From the NCBI RefSeq assembly GCF_003049085.1, contig NZ_PIQX01000005.1, positions 1-64,000 of the forward strand: a stretch of 64,000 bases of DNA, read 5' to 3'. Within the stretch, counting starts at the first letter, position 1; every line of letters begins with the position of its first letter. The notes beneath the pieces are model-generated. The model was not told the origin of the DNA. It saw only the letters and a program-made list of their open reading frames with translations, and did not search any database. This DNA comes from Campylobacter concisus. GTDB taxonomy: Bacteria; Campylobacterota; Campylobacteria; Campylobacterales; Campylobacteraceae. Position numbers and translations under genes: made by a program. Below are positions 46,178 through 54,993 of the stretch, piece by piece.

Positions 46178-46948
46178 TTATAAACTAAATCCATCATCAA
46201 CTACAATATTTTGTCCATTTACATATTTTGATACATCACTTAGTAAATAAATCAAAGCACCGCAAATATCATTTGCATCAAGCATTCCTTTCATGCCACA
46301 TCTTTTTTTATATTGGCTTAAAAATGGCTCAGGCTGTCCATCTAAAATTCCTCCAGGACTTATAGAATTTACGCGGATATTGTCTTTTTTAAACATCTTT
46401 GCCATGTATTTTGTCATGCCAAGAAGGCCATGTTTTACTACTGTATATTCGACAGGAGAGTGCATATTTGTTCCCTCGTAGGTCTCAAAAGCAGGAGCTC
46501 CGATACCTTGTATAGATGAGATATTTATGATATTACCGTGACCTTGCTCTAAAAAGTATTTTATAAAATTTTGCGAGATATTAAAGTATCCGCCAAGGTG
46601 TAAATTTAAGAAGGCATTGAAATCATTCATATCTATCTCAAAAAATTTCTTACCGTAATTTTTATTTTTTGGATAGGCGTTATTTACCAGTGCATCTATG
46701 TGGCCATATTTTGAGTGTAAGAAATTTATGGCTTCATTAACAGAATTTACGTCACTGATGTCAATTTGTAAAACTTCGATTTTCGCATCTTTGTTTGAGG
46801 TTTTTATCTCATCTTTTAGTAAATTTGCTCTTTTTGTGTCGACTTCTGCTATTACTCCAACTCCGTTTTGACTAGCGATGGCTCTTATGAAAGCACTTCC
46901 TATCCTACCAGCCCCTCCCGTTACTACTATGACTTTATCTGTTAGCAT
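46178..46948 (-). CDS. ptmA: SDR oxidoreductase of the flagellar sugar pathway, PtmA-like
   Basis: A 256-residue short-chain dehydrogenase. GGAGRIGSAFIRA binds the nucleotide, NNAY is present, and the catalytic Tyr-x3-Lys is in EYTVVKHGLLGM. In C. jejuni ptmA (Cj1332) lies beside ptmB and is involved in supplying the legionaminate precursor. Here it is the last gene of the operon and overlaps legF by 14 bp, converging on flaA. The exact reaction is not settled by the sequence. Confidence 0.85.
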   Translation of the reverse strand: MLTDKVIVVTGGAGRIGSAFIRAIASQNGVGVIAEVDTKRANLLKDEIKTSNKDAKIEVLQIDISDVNSVNEAINFLHSKYGHIDALVNNAYPKNKNYGKKFFEIDMNDFNAFLNLHLGGYFNISQNFIKYFLEQGHGNIINISSIQGIGAPAFETYEGTNMHSPVEYTVVKHGLLGMTKYMAKMFKKDNIRVNSISPGGILDGQPEPFLSQYKKRCGMKGMLDANDICGALIYLLSDVSKYVNGQNIVVDDGFSL

Positions 46949-47642
46949 TTTTTTCCTTCATTAAAAACTCTACAAATTTAAAATCCAGTTCACAATCTAT
47001 ATCGATTGATCTGTCTTCACTCATCACATAAAGCCCAGTTTTTGGCAAAAACAATGTATCGTTATTTAGTAAGGCTTCACGTTTCCAGATATAGATAGAA
47101 GCGTTCATATCATAAGTCTTTGGTGCATCTTGTCGTCTTACAATAGCTTTTGCTAAAGTTTTCGCAAGCCCCACATGTCCATCAGGATAAATTTCAACCA
47201 AGTTAAAGTACGGACTTCTTCTGCTTGGCATTGCAGTTATTAGATTGTCATTTTCATCGCGCAGAAACTGATTGTAAGCGTTTATGATATCGCTCACATC
47301 ACGAAGTGGAGCTGTTGCATCAAGATCGATCTCATAATCAAATTTTTGCGCATAATGTTGTTCACTTTTTAAAAAAGCATCTTTTATCACATCAAGCTTT
47401 CCAGCTGTATCGCTGGCCATAGCAGCATCTCTTTTAAAAAAGACTTCTGCGCCGTATTTTACTGCCGTTTCTGCGATCAAATCGCTATCAGTACTAATTA
47501 CTATATGTTCAAATAAATTTGACTCTCTGGCTTGCTCTATGGTGTAAGCGATAAGGGGTTTTCCACAAAGCTCACGTACATTTTTCCCTTTTACACCCTT
47601 GCTACCGCCTCTCGCACATATCGTACATAAAACATTACTCAT
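46935..47642 (-). CDS. legF: CMP-nonulosonate (legionaminate) cytidylyltransferase
   Basis: A 235-residue cytidylyltransferase of the NeuA family. CARGGSKGVKGKNVREL is the CTP-binding loop, and EIDLDATAPLRDVSDI is the usual substrate region. LegF (PtmB) activates legionaminic acid to its CMP form, the donor for the Maf transferase. The start overlaps ptmF by 8 bp. Sialic or pseudaminic acid specificity cannot be excluded from the motif alone, but the pathway neighbours favour legionaminate. Confidence 0.87.
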   Translation of the reverse strand: MSNVLCTICARGGSKGVKGKNVRELCGKPLIAYTIEQARESNLFEHIVISTDSDLIAETAVKYGAEVFFKRDAAMASDTAGKLDVIKDAFLKSEQHYAQKFDYEIDLDATAPLRDVSDIINAYNQFLRDENDNLITAMPSRRSPYFNLVEIYPDGHVGLAKTLAKAIVRRQDAPKTYDMNASIYIWKREALLNNDTLFLPKTGLYVMSEDRSIDIDCELDFKFVEFLMKEKNANR

Positions 47643-48537
47643 TATTTTGCCTTTGAATTTGATCTATTACGCCCATAGTATCTTGTCCTTCACTAAAGCC
47701 ACAAACGTATCTTTGCTCACCCAAGACATCTTTATGCATAGCTAAAAACATCTCATTTCTTGCCAAATTTGGCATGTTAAAAATTTGCCTATTGATATCT
47801 TGTTTTATGAGAGTACCTTTTATGAAATTAAGCTCATAAGTGGAGCCTTCGCACTCCACTCGCACGTTTCTATGCGTCATATGGCTTAGATAATCAATGC
47901 TTATATTGACTACTACATTATTATCTGTTTTGCCAAAGATCAAACATAAATCATCGCTTGTTATCTGCAAATTTGAGATTTTATTTTGAAAGCTTTTTAC
48001 GCTCTTAAATTTGCCACACAGCCATATGGTATAGTCTAACTCATGACTAAGATCTAGCAAAACCCCACCGCCTTTTTCTTTGCTAGCACTATAACATTTT
48101 CTATAGTCTTCATTCCTCCAGCTTGGTAGATACTGTCCACAACTAGCATTTATGTACAAAATTTTTTCACTCTCCAAAAACTCTTTTAGTTTTTGTAAAA
48201 GTGGATGAAATCTAAGCACGTAGCCTACAAAAATTTTATTGTTTTTTGGTGTAAAATCGTAAAATTTCTCAAACAAAGGCTTTTCACAAAGTATTATTTT
48301 ATCTTTTACTTTCTCGTCTAGAAATTTTAAATTTTGCAAATGTAAAAATGTGGGAGTTGCTATGACAAAGTAGTCAAACTTGTCTAAATTTGAGACTTCT
48401 TCTAAACTTTTGTAACAAATTTTATTGGCTACATTTTGGCTAGTAACGAGGCAGATCTCATCTATCTGCGGTAAAGCTTCCAATACTTCGTAATGCCTTT
48501 TACCAATCGAACCATAGCCTAAGATAAGAGCTTTCAT
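47635..48537 (-). CDS. ptmF: Gfo/Idh/MocA-family oxidoreductase, PtmF-like
   Basis: A 300-residue dehydrogenase. GYGSIGKRHYEVL is the N-terminal dinucleotide loop and ILCEKPLFE the family's EKP motif. Its position next to ptmE and ptmB equals that of ptmF (Cj1330), thought to act with PtmA in making an amino-sugar precursor. It ends overlapping legF and stands 13 bp after ptmE. Confidence 0.82.
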   Translation of the reverse strand: MKALILGYGSIGKRHYEVLEALPQIDEICLVTSQNVANKICYKSLEEVSNLDKFDYFVIATPTFLHLQNLKFLDEKVKDKIILCEKPLFEKFYDFTPKNNKIFVGYVLRFHPLLQKLKEFLESEKILYINASCGQYLPSWRNEDYRKCYSASKEKGGGVLLDLSHELDYTIWLCGKFKSVKSFQNKISNLQITSDDLCLIFGKTDNNVVVNISIDYLSHMTHRNVRVECEGSTYELNFIKGTLIKQDINRQIFNMPNLARNEMFLAMHKDVLGEQRYVCGFSEGQDTMGVIDQIQRQNNE

Positions 48538-48550
48538 CTAAAATGCCTCA

Positions 48551-49597
48551 TCAAAATATTTTTGCGTATTCTTCATTTGCTTTTTGATACTCTTCTAAGC
48601 GGCCTATATCGATCCAGTACTCATGTATAGGAAACGAGATTACGTTTTTACCTTGGCTTATTGCTTTTTCAAAAAGAGTCGGCATATCGTAAAACTCATT
48701 TTGTGGTATTAGATCTAAAATTTCTGGCGAGAGCATATATATCCCAGCACTTACAAAAAATTTCTGCACCGGTTTTTCTGAGATCTCTACTATCTTGTTG
48801 TCATTCATTTTTACCACGCCGTAAGGAACCTCATAGTCATACTCCCTGACGCACATTGTAGCCGTCGCTTTATTTAGTGTGTGGTAGTTAAAGATATGCT
48901 CGAAATTTACATTTGTAAGAAGATCGCCATTCATTACAAAAAATGGTTCGTTTGGTCGCTCTTTAAGTAGGCTTAATGCACCTGCTGTACCCATTCTTTT
49001 TTGCTCCAAAATGTAGTCGATGTTTACTCCAAATTCTTTGCCGTCACCAAAATAGTCCTTGATGATGTCTGCATTAAAATTTACACACATCGTGATATTT
49101 ACAAAGCCATACTCTGCAAATTTCTCAACTATCGTTTGAAGTATCGGCTTGTTTCCGACCTTTAACATTGGCTTTGGAGTATCTTGCGTAAGCGGTCTAA
49201 GCCTAGTACCAAGGCCTCCTACCATTAAAATGACTTTGTTTGTTTTACTGGCCGGTTTTATAATATCTTCGATATCTTCTATGCCAACTAGCTTTCCAAG
49301 TTCATCTATTAGTGGGATTTTATGAAGCTTTTTTGCAAGTGCTATTTTTAGTATTGACTCTTTTGTGTCGCCAACATTTGCAATACTTGGACTCTTGTGC
49401 ACTATAAGATTTATATTGCTATTTAGATCAAGACCATTTAATAGTCCACGCCTAATATCCCCATCTGTTACTGTACCTACAAGGCTATCGTTTTCATCCA
49501 CGACGATAGCTATTTGGAGCCCACCATTATTGATTGTTTGTAGGGCGTCTTTTATGGTTGAATTTACGCTTAGCTTTATATCGTTTACTATTCTCAT
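48551..49597 (-). CDS. ptmE: CBS-domain sugar nucleotidyltransferase, PtmE-like
   Basis: A 348-residue fusion: a CBS pair at about residues 8-115 (VDENDSLVGTVTDGDIRRG) and a nucleotidyltransferase at about 122-345 (GGLGTRLRPLTQDTPKPM; MNGDLLTN). In C. jejuni PtmE (Cj1329) makes a GDP-linked glucosamine, so its presence suggests a GDP rather than UDP branch here. The CBS domains may sense adenine nucleotides. It overlaps legG by 4 bp. Confidence 0.85.
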   Translation of the reverse strand: MRIVNDIKLSVNSTIKDALQTINNGGLQIAIVVDENDSLVGTVTDGDIRRGLLNGLDLNSNINLIVHKSPSIANVGDTKESILKIALAKKLHKIPLIDELGKLVGIEDIEDIIKPASKTNKVILMVGGLGTRLRPLTQDTPKPMLKVGNKPILQTIVEKFAEYGFVNITMCVNFNADIIKDYFGDGKEFGVNIDYILEQKRMGTAGALSLLKERPNEPFFVMNGDLLTNVNFEHIFNYHTLNKATATMCVREYDYEVPYGVVKMNDNKIVEISEKPVQKFFVSAGIYMLSPEILDLIPQNEFYDMPTLFEKAISQGKNVISFPIHEYWIDIGRLEEYQKANEEYAKIF

Positions 49598-50754
49598 TTC
49601 AAACCTATATCATAAAATTTCTTTTTCAAAATATCATCAAGCTCGATCTCTTTTAAAATTTTAACCATTTTTTTGCTTGAATTACCACCATCATATGGAT
49701 TGGTAGTATCTTTTAAAACTTGCTCAAATTCTTTTGAACATACCCTTTTGATAGCGGCTAAAATTTCTTCTTTAACGGGCCTAACGTCTATCACACTGCT
49801 AGCTTTTGCACGTCCTTTTTGGCGGTCGCCTATATTTATGGTGGCCTTTTTAAAGCTTGGGACTTCTGAAAGGCCACTTGAGCTATTCCCTAGGACTATA
49901 TCAACAAATTTTATCGCACTTAGATATCTCAGCTGTCCAAGTGAAGCAAATGCCACAGCTTTTTGTGAATTTTTACTCACATACTCGTCTATCATGTTAT
50001 TTATCACATCACTATCTGTATCGCTATTTGCCTTCGTAAAGATAAAATTTGTATCTTTTAACTCATCTATTGCTTTTAAAAGCTCGCTAAATTGCTCTTT
50101 TGCACTACTATTTTCAAGTGTTACCGGATGAAATGTGATTAGTATATTTTTTTTAGCAAGCTTAAAATTTATAGACTTTTCAAACTCATCTTTATTTAGT
50201 AAATTTAGCTTTTTTATATTTTCAATGCCAGGACCGCCGACATTAAAGACTCTGCTAGGTTCTTCTCCTAGCTGGATTATACGATTTGCATACTCTCTTG
50301 TAGCTGCAAAATGAATATGGCTCATCTTTGTTATGCTGTGCCTAAAAGCCTCATCAAATGCCCCTTGAGTAGTTTCTCCACCATGTATGTGTGCTATTGG
50401 TATTTGCATGATACCAGCTACGCCAGCTACGCCAAATATCTCGTATCTATCGCCAAGAAGCACCAATATATCTGGTTTAAGTTCGCTAAAAGCTGGGGCA
50501 AATTTTTCATAAACCTTTGCCATCTCAGTGCATATATCAAGCTTTGAGTGCGAAGAGCCTAAAATTTCTATCTTTTTATCTATCTTAAATTCTTTTTCAA
50601 TCTCTTTGTATGTGAGTCCAAACTCAGGACTTAGGTGCATGCCAGTGACAATAAGCTGAAGCTCAAGCTCACTATCTGCCTCAATTTCTTTTAAGAGCCA
50701 GTAAAGTAGGCCATATTCAGCTCTGGTGCTTGTCACTATACAAATTTTTCTCAT
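49594..50754 (-). CDS. legG: Hydrolysing NDP-HexNAc 2-epimerase, LegG-like
   Basis: A 386-residue NeuC-family epimerase. TSTRAEYGLLYWLL starts it, LVLLGDRYEIFGVA and IAHIHGGETTQGAFDEAFRH are signature segments, and GNSSSGLSEVPSF holds the nucleotide. LegG removes the nucleotide and epimerises C2 to give the 6-deoxy-mannosamine derivative. NeuC-type chemistry distinguishes the legionaminate or sialate routes from the pseudaminate route, which uses unrelated PseG. It overlaps legI by 4 bp. Confidence 0.87.
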   Translation of the reverse strand: MRKICIVTSTRAEYGLLYWLLKEIEADSELELQLIVTGMHLSPEFGLTYKEIEKEFKIDKKIEILGSSHSKLDICTEMAKVYEKFAPAFSELKPDILVLLGDRYEIFGVAGVAGIMQIPIAHIHGGETTQGAFDEAFRHSITKMSHIHFAATREYANRIIQLGEEPSRVFNVGGPGIENIKKLNLLNKDEFEKSINFKLAKKNILITFHPVTLENSSAKEQFSELLKAIDELKDTNFIFTKANSDTDSDVINNMIDEYVSKNSQKAVAFASLGQLRYLSAIKFVDIVLGNSSSGLSEVPSFKKATINIGDRQKGRAKASSVIDVRPVKEEILAAIKRVCSKEFEQVLKDTTNPYDGGNSSKKMVKILKEIELDDILKKKFYDIGLK

Positions 50755-51755
50755 ATCAGATCATCTTGTTTATAATCTTTTTGTGAAATTTGTCCGATCA
50801 CCTCATCCCACCTCATAGGATTTATGCCATCTCCCGGGCGTTTTACACAGATATTTTGTTCGCTAAAAATTTCGCTTTTTTTTATATCACACTTTGCTAC
50901 GATCGACTTTCTAGCTATTTTTATATTTTCTCTCTCACTTTTGCTAAAGTGCTTAAGTCCGTCTCCAAGCGCTAGTTCTATATTTCTAATAGCTCTAACC
51001 ATCGCCACTAGCTCATCTGGCTCAAGGCTAGCCTTGTGGTCAGGTCCAGGCATGCTCTTATCAAGCGTAAAGTGCTTTTCTATGATCTTTGCACCCATGG
51101 CAACCGCTGCGATATCGACCTCAATGCCAAGCGTATGATCACTATATCCGACCTCAAGCCCAAAGGCATTTTTTAGAGTTATCATCGCCTTTAAATTTAC
51201 ATCCTCCATCGGCGTTGGATACTGCGTATTTGCATGAAGAAGGCTTATATTTTCACGTTTCGTGCCGCTTTTTACAAGTACTTCTATCGCGGCTTCCACC
51301 TCGCCTAAATTTGCCATGCCAGTTGAGAGAATGATCTTTTTATTTAAGCCACCTATCTGCCTAAGATAGGGTAAATTTGTTATCTCGCCACTTGGGATTT
51401 TAAATGTACTAAGCCCAAGCTCATGAAGAAGCTTTATGCTGTCGCCGTCAAAAGGAGTTGAGAGAAATGTGATATTTTTTTCTTTGCAGTAGGCTATGAG
51501 CTCTTTATGCATATCCTCATTTAATTCAAGCTTTTTTATCATCTCAAACTGGCTTTCATTTTTATCGGTAGTTTGTTTTTGATAGTTAGCCTTTTGTGCG
51601 TTTTTTGAAACTAGGTTTTGAGCTTTAAAGGTTTGAAATTTTACCGCGTTAGCGCCAGCTCTGGCTGCTACATCGATCAGTTTTTTGGCTAAATTTATAT
51701 CGCCATTGTGATTAACCCCAGCCTCAGCTATGATAAAAACCCTATTTGACATCAA
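50751..51755 (-). CDS. legI: Legionaminic acid synthase (NeuB family)
   Basis: A 334-residue NeuB-type synthase. An NeuB barrel (IIAEAGVNHNGDINLAKKLI; STPFDGDSIKLLHEL; SGEITNLPYL) is followed by a SAF antifreeze-like domain (about 275-334; RKSIVAKCDIKKSEIF). It condenses the mannosamine derivative with phosphoenolpyruvate to form the nine-carbon acid. The start overlaps the formyltransferase by 14 bp. Confidence 0.9.
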   Translation of the reverse strand: MMSNRVFIIAEAGVNHNGDINLAKKLIDVAARAGANAVKFQTFKAQNLVSKNAQKANYQKQTTDKNESQFEMIKKLELNEDMHKELIAYCKEKNITFLSTPFDGDSIKLLHELGLSTFKIPSGEITNLPYLRQIGGLNKKIILSTGMANLGEVEAAIEVLVKSGTKRENISLLHANTQYPTPMEDVNLKAMITLKNAFGLEVGYSDHTLGIEVDIAAVAMGAKIIEKHFTLDKSMPGPDHKASLEPDELVAMVRAIRNIELALGDGLKHFSKSERENIKIARKSIVAKCDIKKSEIFSEQNICVKRPGDGINPMRWDEVIGQISQKDYKQDDLI

Positions 51756-52629
51756 ATCTATCTCCTACTTTTATCTTTCCAGCATACTCATACTCTACAA
51801 CTTTTATAAAGCTATCTCGTGTTTTAACCAAAAAAGAATCTCCATCTTTACACAAGATCGCGCCAGGTATGCATTTGTATAGCGGTGCATCCTTTATAAG
51901 CTCTACTTTATTTATTTTCATCTCTTTACCATTTAAAAATGCCCTTGCTGCTATAGCCGGATAACAAATGGCACGTACAAAATTAAATACTTCTCTACTT
52001 GTTTGGTTAAAATTTAAATTTTCGTCGCCTTCTATACGTCTTGAGCAGTAAAACCCAACACCCTCTTGTTTTTTGGACTCTGCTTTACCATTTTTAAATA
52101 AACATATCGCTTGGTATAGTATGTTCGCACACTCACTATGCGCTTTTGTCAGTATGCTTTTGTAGTCATCGTTGTCTGTTATAGTAAAACATTTTTGCAA
52201 GATTATGTCGCCGGTATCTATACCAGTATCTATATAATGTACAGTTATTCCAAATTCTTTTTCGTCATTTATCAAAGCCCAGTTTAGGATATTTCTACCT
52301 CGATAAAACGGCAATTTACCTGCGTGGCAATTTATAGTTTTATATTTTGGCAAATTTATAATATTGGGTTTAAAAATTTGATTAAAAGACATTGATACAA
52401 ACAAATCACAATCATATTCTTTAATTCTGTCAATAAACTCATCAGAATTTATATCTTTATGCTTTAAATAGTCAATTTTAAATTCGTTTGCATAATTTAG
52501 AAGTTTTTCATCATTTGAATCATATCTAGCACAGATAAATTTTATTTCTATATCTTTGTCTTTAATAAGCTTATCAAATGCGTTATGGCTCCAAATACCA
52601 TCTGCAAAATAACCCATCTTTAGTTTCAT
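51742..52629 (-). CDS. Formyltransferase-family protein in the sugar operon
   Basis: A 295-residue protein of the methionyl-tRNA formyltransferase fold. The catalytic triad is visible: Asn100 and His102 in INCHAGKLPFYRG, and Asp138 in GIDTGD. The C-terminal third (about 205-295) is an OB-like domain typical of formyltransferases. Sugar N-formyltransferases use 10-formyltetrahydrofolate to formylate an amino sugar. It stands between legC and legI, where a legH N-acetyltransferase would be expected, and no acetyltransferase is in the operon. It is therefore likely to act on the 4-amino sugar made by LegC. A role on another substrate cannot be excluded. Confidence 0.83.
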   Translation of the reverse strand: MKLKMGYFADGIWSHNAFDKLIKDKDIEIKFICARYDSNDEKLLNYANEFKIDYLKHKDINSDEFIDRIKEYDCDLFVSMSFNQIFKPNIINLPKYKTINCHAGKLPFYRGRNILNWALINDEKEFGITVHYIDTGIDTGDIILQKCFTITDNDDYKSILTKAHSECANILYQAICLFKNGKAESKKQEGVGFYCSRRIEGDENLNFNQTSREVFNFVRAICYPAIAARAFLNGKEMKINKVELIKDAPLYKCIPGAILCKDGDSFLVKTRDSFIKVVEYEYAGKIKVGDRFDVK

Positions 52630-52664
52630 GCTAATCTCCTTATATTATTTTGCATATACATAAG

Positions 52665-53816
52665 CTACACCCTTGCACTACTTGGAATATTTACTATCCT
52701 ATCGCTTAGAAATTTAGCATTTTTTAGCTCATCTCTTTGGCACTCCTTAAACATATCAAGCTCATTCATGAGCTGCCAGATAGGACGTGTAAAAACGCCA
52801 TTTTCATTGCTAAATTTCAAGAACTCATCTCTTTTTTCGTGACTATCAAAAAGAACCGCATTTAACCAAAAATTTGACCTAGCGCCCGCTGGCTCATCTA
52901 TAAATTTCACATCATCAAATTTAGAAAAATACTCTTTATAGATCATCGCTAGCTCACGTTTACTCTTTAAAAATAGCTCCAAATTTTCAAGCTGCGCCAC
53001 AAGCAGGGCCGCATTTAAATTTGGTAAGCGGTAGTTGTAGCCGATCTCGCTGTGACGATATTCAAAAGGATGTGGCACTTTGGCTGTGGTGGTGATAAAT
53101 TTAGCATGCCTTGCTATCTCCTCATCGTTTGTGATGATAGCTCCGCCACCTCCGCTGGTAACGATCTTATTGCCATTAAAGCTCATCGCTGCAAGCTTGC
53201 CAAAATTCCCTGTATGAGTGCCTTTATAGTAGCTGCCAAGGCTCTCGGCGCTATCTTCTACCAAAACGATATTCCAACGCTTGCAAATTTCAGCTATCTC
53301 ATCTATCTTGCAGGGTAGCCCGAAAGTATGCATAGGCACGCAGGCACGTACTATCCTGCCGCTAGTTTTATTTACACATTTGCCGCCTTTTAGCTTGCAG
53401 TTTTTCTCTAAAAACTCGCTAAGCGCTGCTGGCGACATACCAAGCGTGTCAAGGTCGACATCCACAAAAACTGGCTTTGCAAAAAGGTAGCTAATGGTAT
53501 TGCAAGTGGCTATAAAGGTAACTGGCTGTGTGATCACTTCGTCATCTTGGCCAACACCAGCTAGTTTTAGGCAGATATGAAGCGCAGAGGTGCCATTTGT
53601 CGTAGCAACTGCGAATTTAGCACCAACCATTTGAGCTAGCTTGCTTTCAAACTCATCTACAAATTTACCGACACTTGAGACAAAGCTAGAGTCGATGCAT
53701 TCAAGCAGATATTTTTTCTCGTTGCCTATAAATTTAGGCTCGTGAAGTGGGACTTTGTCCTTGCCAAAGGTGCTTTTTATAAAGTTCAAAACCTCGTCAA
53801 AATCACATTTTCTCAT
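52665..53816 (-). CDS. legC: PLP aminotransferase, LegC-like
   Basis: A 383-residue DegT/DnrJ-family aminotransferase. TTNGTSALHICLKLAGV, EDSAESLGSYY and the PLP Lys in AAMSFNGNKIVTSGGGG are visible. LegC converts the 4-keto-6-deoxy sugar from LegB to a 4-amino sugar. It overlaps legB by 14 bp and is followed by the formyltransferase after 35 bp. The length is normal for the family. Confidence 0.87.
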   Translation of the reverse strand: MRKCDFDEVLNFIKSTFGKDKVPLHEPKFIGNEKKYLLECIDSSFVSSVGKFVDEFESKLAQMVGAKFAVATTNGTSALHICLKLAGVGQDDEVITQPVTFIATCNTISYLFAKPVFVDVDLDTLGMSPAALSEFLEKNCKLKGGKCVNKTSGRIVRACVPMHTFGLPCKIDEIAEICKRWNIVLVEDSAESLGSYYKGTHTGNFGKLAAMSFNGNKIVTSGGGGAIITNDEEIARHAKFITTTAKVPHPFEYRHSEIGYNYRLPNLNAALLVAQLENLELFLKSKRELAMIYKEYFSKFDDVKFIDEPAGARSNFWLNAVLFDSHEKRDEFLKFSNENGVFTRPIWQLMNELDMFKECQRDELKNAKFLSDRIVNIPSSARV

Positions 53817-54990
53817 CGAGATATTTTCCTGTTTCTTTATGCATGAAATTTGGTATGAGCTCGAAAACTTCGCGCAAAATCTCCTCTTTGCTCCATGTCA
53901 AGCTTGATTTTAAATTTAAGATATTGTTTTTAAAAATTTCTAGCTTTTTGCTGTCAAAATTTGCATCATTTTTGACGATACCAATATTTTGAAGCCTTTG
54001 CATATCAAGCCTCTCACCGTCAACAAAAAACTCCTCATAGTCCTTCTCTCCAGTCGTGTCGCTAGGCGTAAAAAGGCAAGGGTAAAAGCCATCTTTTGGA
54101 AGCTCTTTTGCAAGCTTTCTGGCCTCCTCCTCATTTTCACATAAAAATGGCTCGTATCCTAAATTAGCCAAGTAGCGCTTGGCTATCTCGCTAAATGTTA
54201 TAAGGTCTAAATTTTTATCTAGTTTTGGGAAAAATATATCTCTATTTTCACCAAAAATGGTGCTTAAAAGACAAAGCTCGCCGCTCTCTTTTGGTATTAA
54301 AAAATAGCGCCTGACGTCATTTGGGGCGACTATGGGCTGAGACTTTTCTATGCGTTTTTGAAAACCAAAAAGAAGTGAGCCATCACTAAATGCCACGTTT
54401 GCAAATCTAGCCATCGAAACGTCTATATTTAAGGAGTGTCTAAACGTAAACATCTCCATGATGCGCTTGCTAGCTCCCATTAAATTTACAGGGTTTGCAG
54501 CCTTATCGGTGCTAACACAAAAGTATTTTTTTGACTTCATACTAAAGGCTTGCATTAGCGTTTTGTCGGTATTAAAGATGTTTGTTTCGAGCATCCTCAT
54601 AAGCGTAAACGGATCTTTTTCACTTCTAACATGCTTTAGAGCTGATAAATTTAACACGTAGTCAAATCCGCCACTTTGTGACACAAGTGCGTCAAACTCA
54701 GCACTTGCAACATCTATGGCAAAAGTTTTAAAGTCGCCATTTATATATCCAAACTCGCTTCTTATGTCACGCACTAGCTCGACAAGGTTATTTTCAGAGA
54801 TATCAACGACGTATAGTTTTTTTGGATCTCTTATAAAAATTTCTTTTGTCACGGCTGAACCGATAGAACCGGCACCACCAATAACTAGAAAGCTCGAACT
54901 TGAAACTATCTCTTTTAAGTCTTTACCAAGCGCATTTATGTCATCTTCAAAGAGATTTTTCGTGCGTCCTATTAAGCTTAATATATCCAT
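53803..54990 (-). CDS. legB: NDP-GlcNAc 4,6-dehydratase, LegB-like
   Basis: A 395-residue SDR-type dehydratase. VIGGAGSIGSAVTKEI binds the nucleotide, and CVSTDKAANPVNLMGASKRI is a shared signature of CapD/PseB/LegB-like enzymes; here Met takes the place of the usual catalytic Tyr. LegB makes the 4-keto-6-deoxy sugar that starts the pathway. The C-terminal 80 residues extend beyond the minimal enzyme. It begins 3 bp after the maf gene. PseB is the alternative, but the NeuC-type partner favours LegB. Confidence 0.83.
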   Translation of the reverse strand: MDILSLIGRTKNLFEDDINALGKDLKEIVSSSSFLVIGGAGSIGSAVTKEIFIRDPKKLYVVDISENNLVELVRDIRSEFGYINGDFKTFAIDVASAEFDALVSQSGGFDYVLNLSALKHVRSEKDPFTLMRMLETNIFNTDKTLMQAFSMKSKKYFCVSTDKAANPVNLMGASKRIMEMFTFRHSLNIDVSMARFANVAFSDGSLLFGFQKRIEKSQPIVAPNDVRRYFLIPKESGELCLLSTIFGENRDIFFPKLDKNLDLITFSEIAKRYLANLGYEPFLCENEEEARKLAKELPKDGFYPCLFTPSDTTGEKDYEEFFVDGERLDMQRLQNIGIVKNDANFDSKKLEIFKNNILNLKSSLTWSKEEILREVFELIPNFMHKETGKYLDEKM

Positions 54991-54993
54991 GCT

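Noticed and set aside
46178-54990. Pseudaminic acid operon
   Set aside because: The 2-epimerase is of the hydrolysing NeuC type and no PseG- or PseH-like gene is present.
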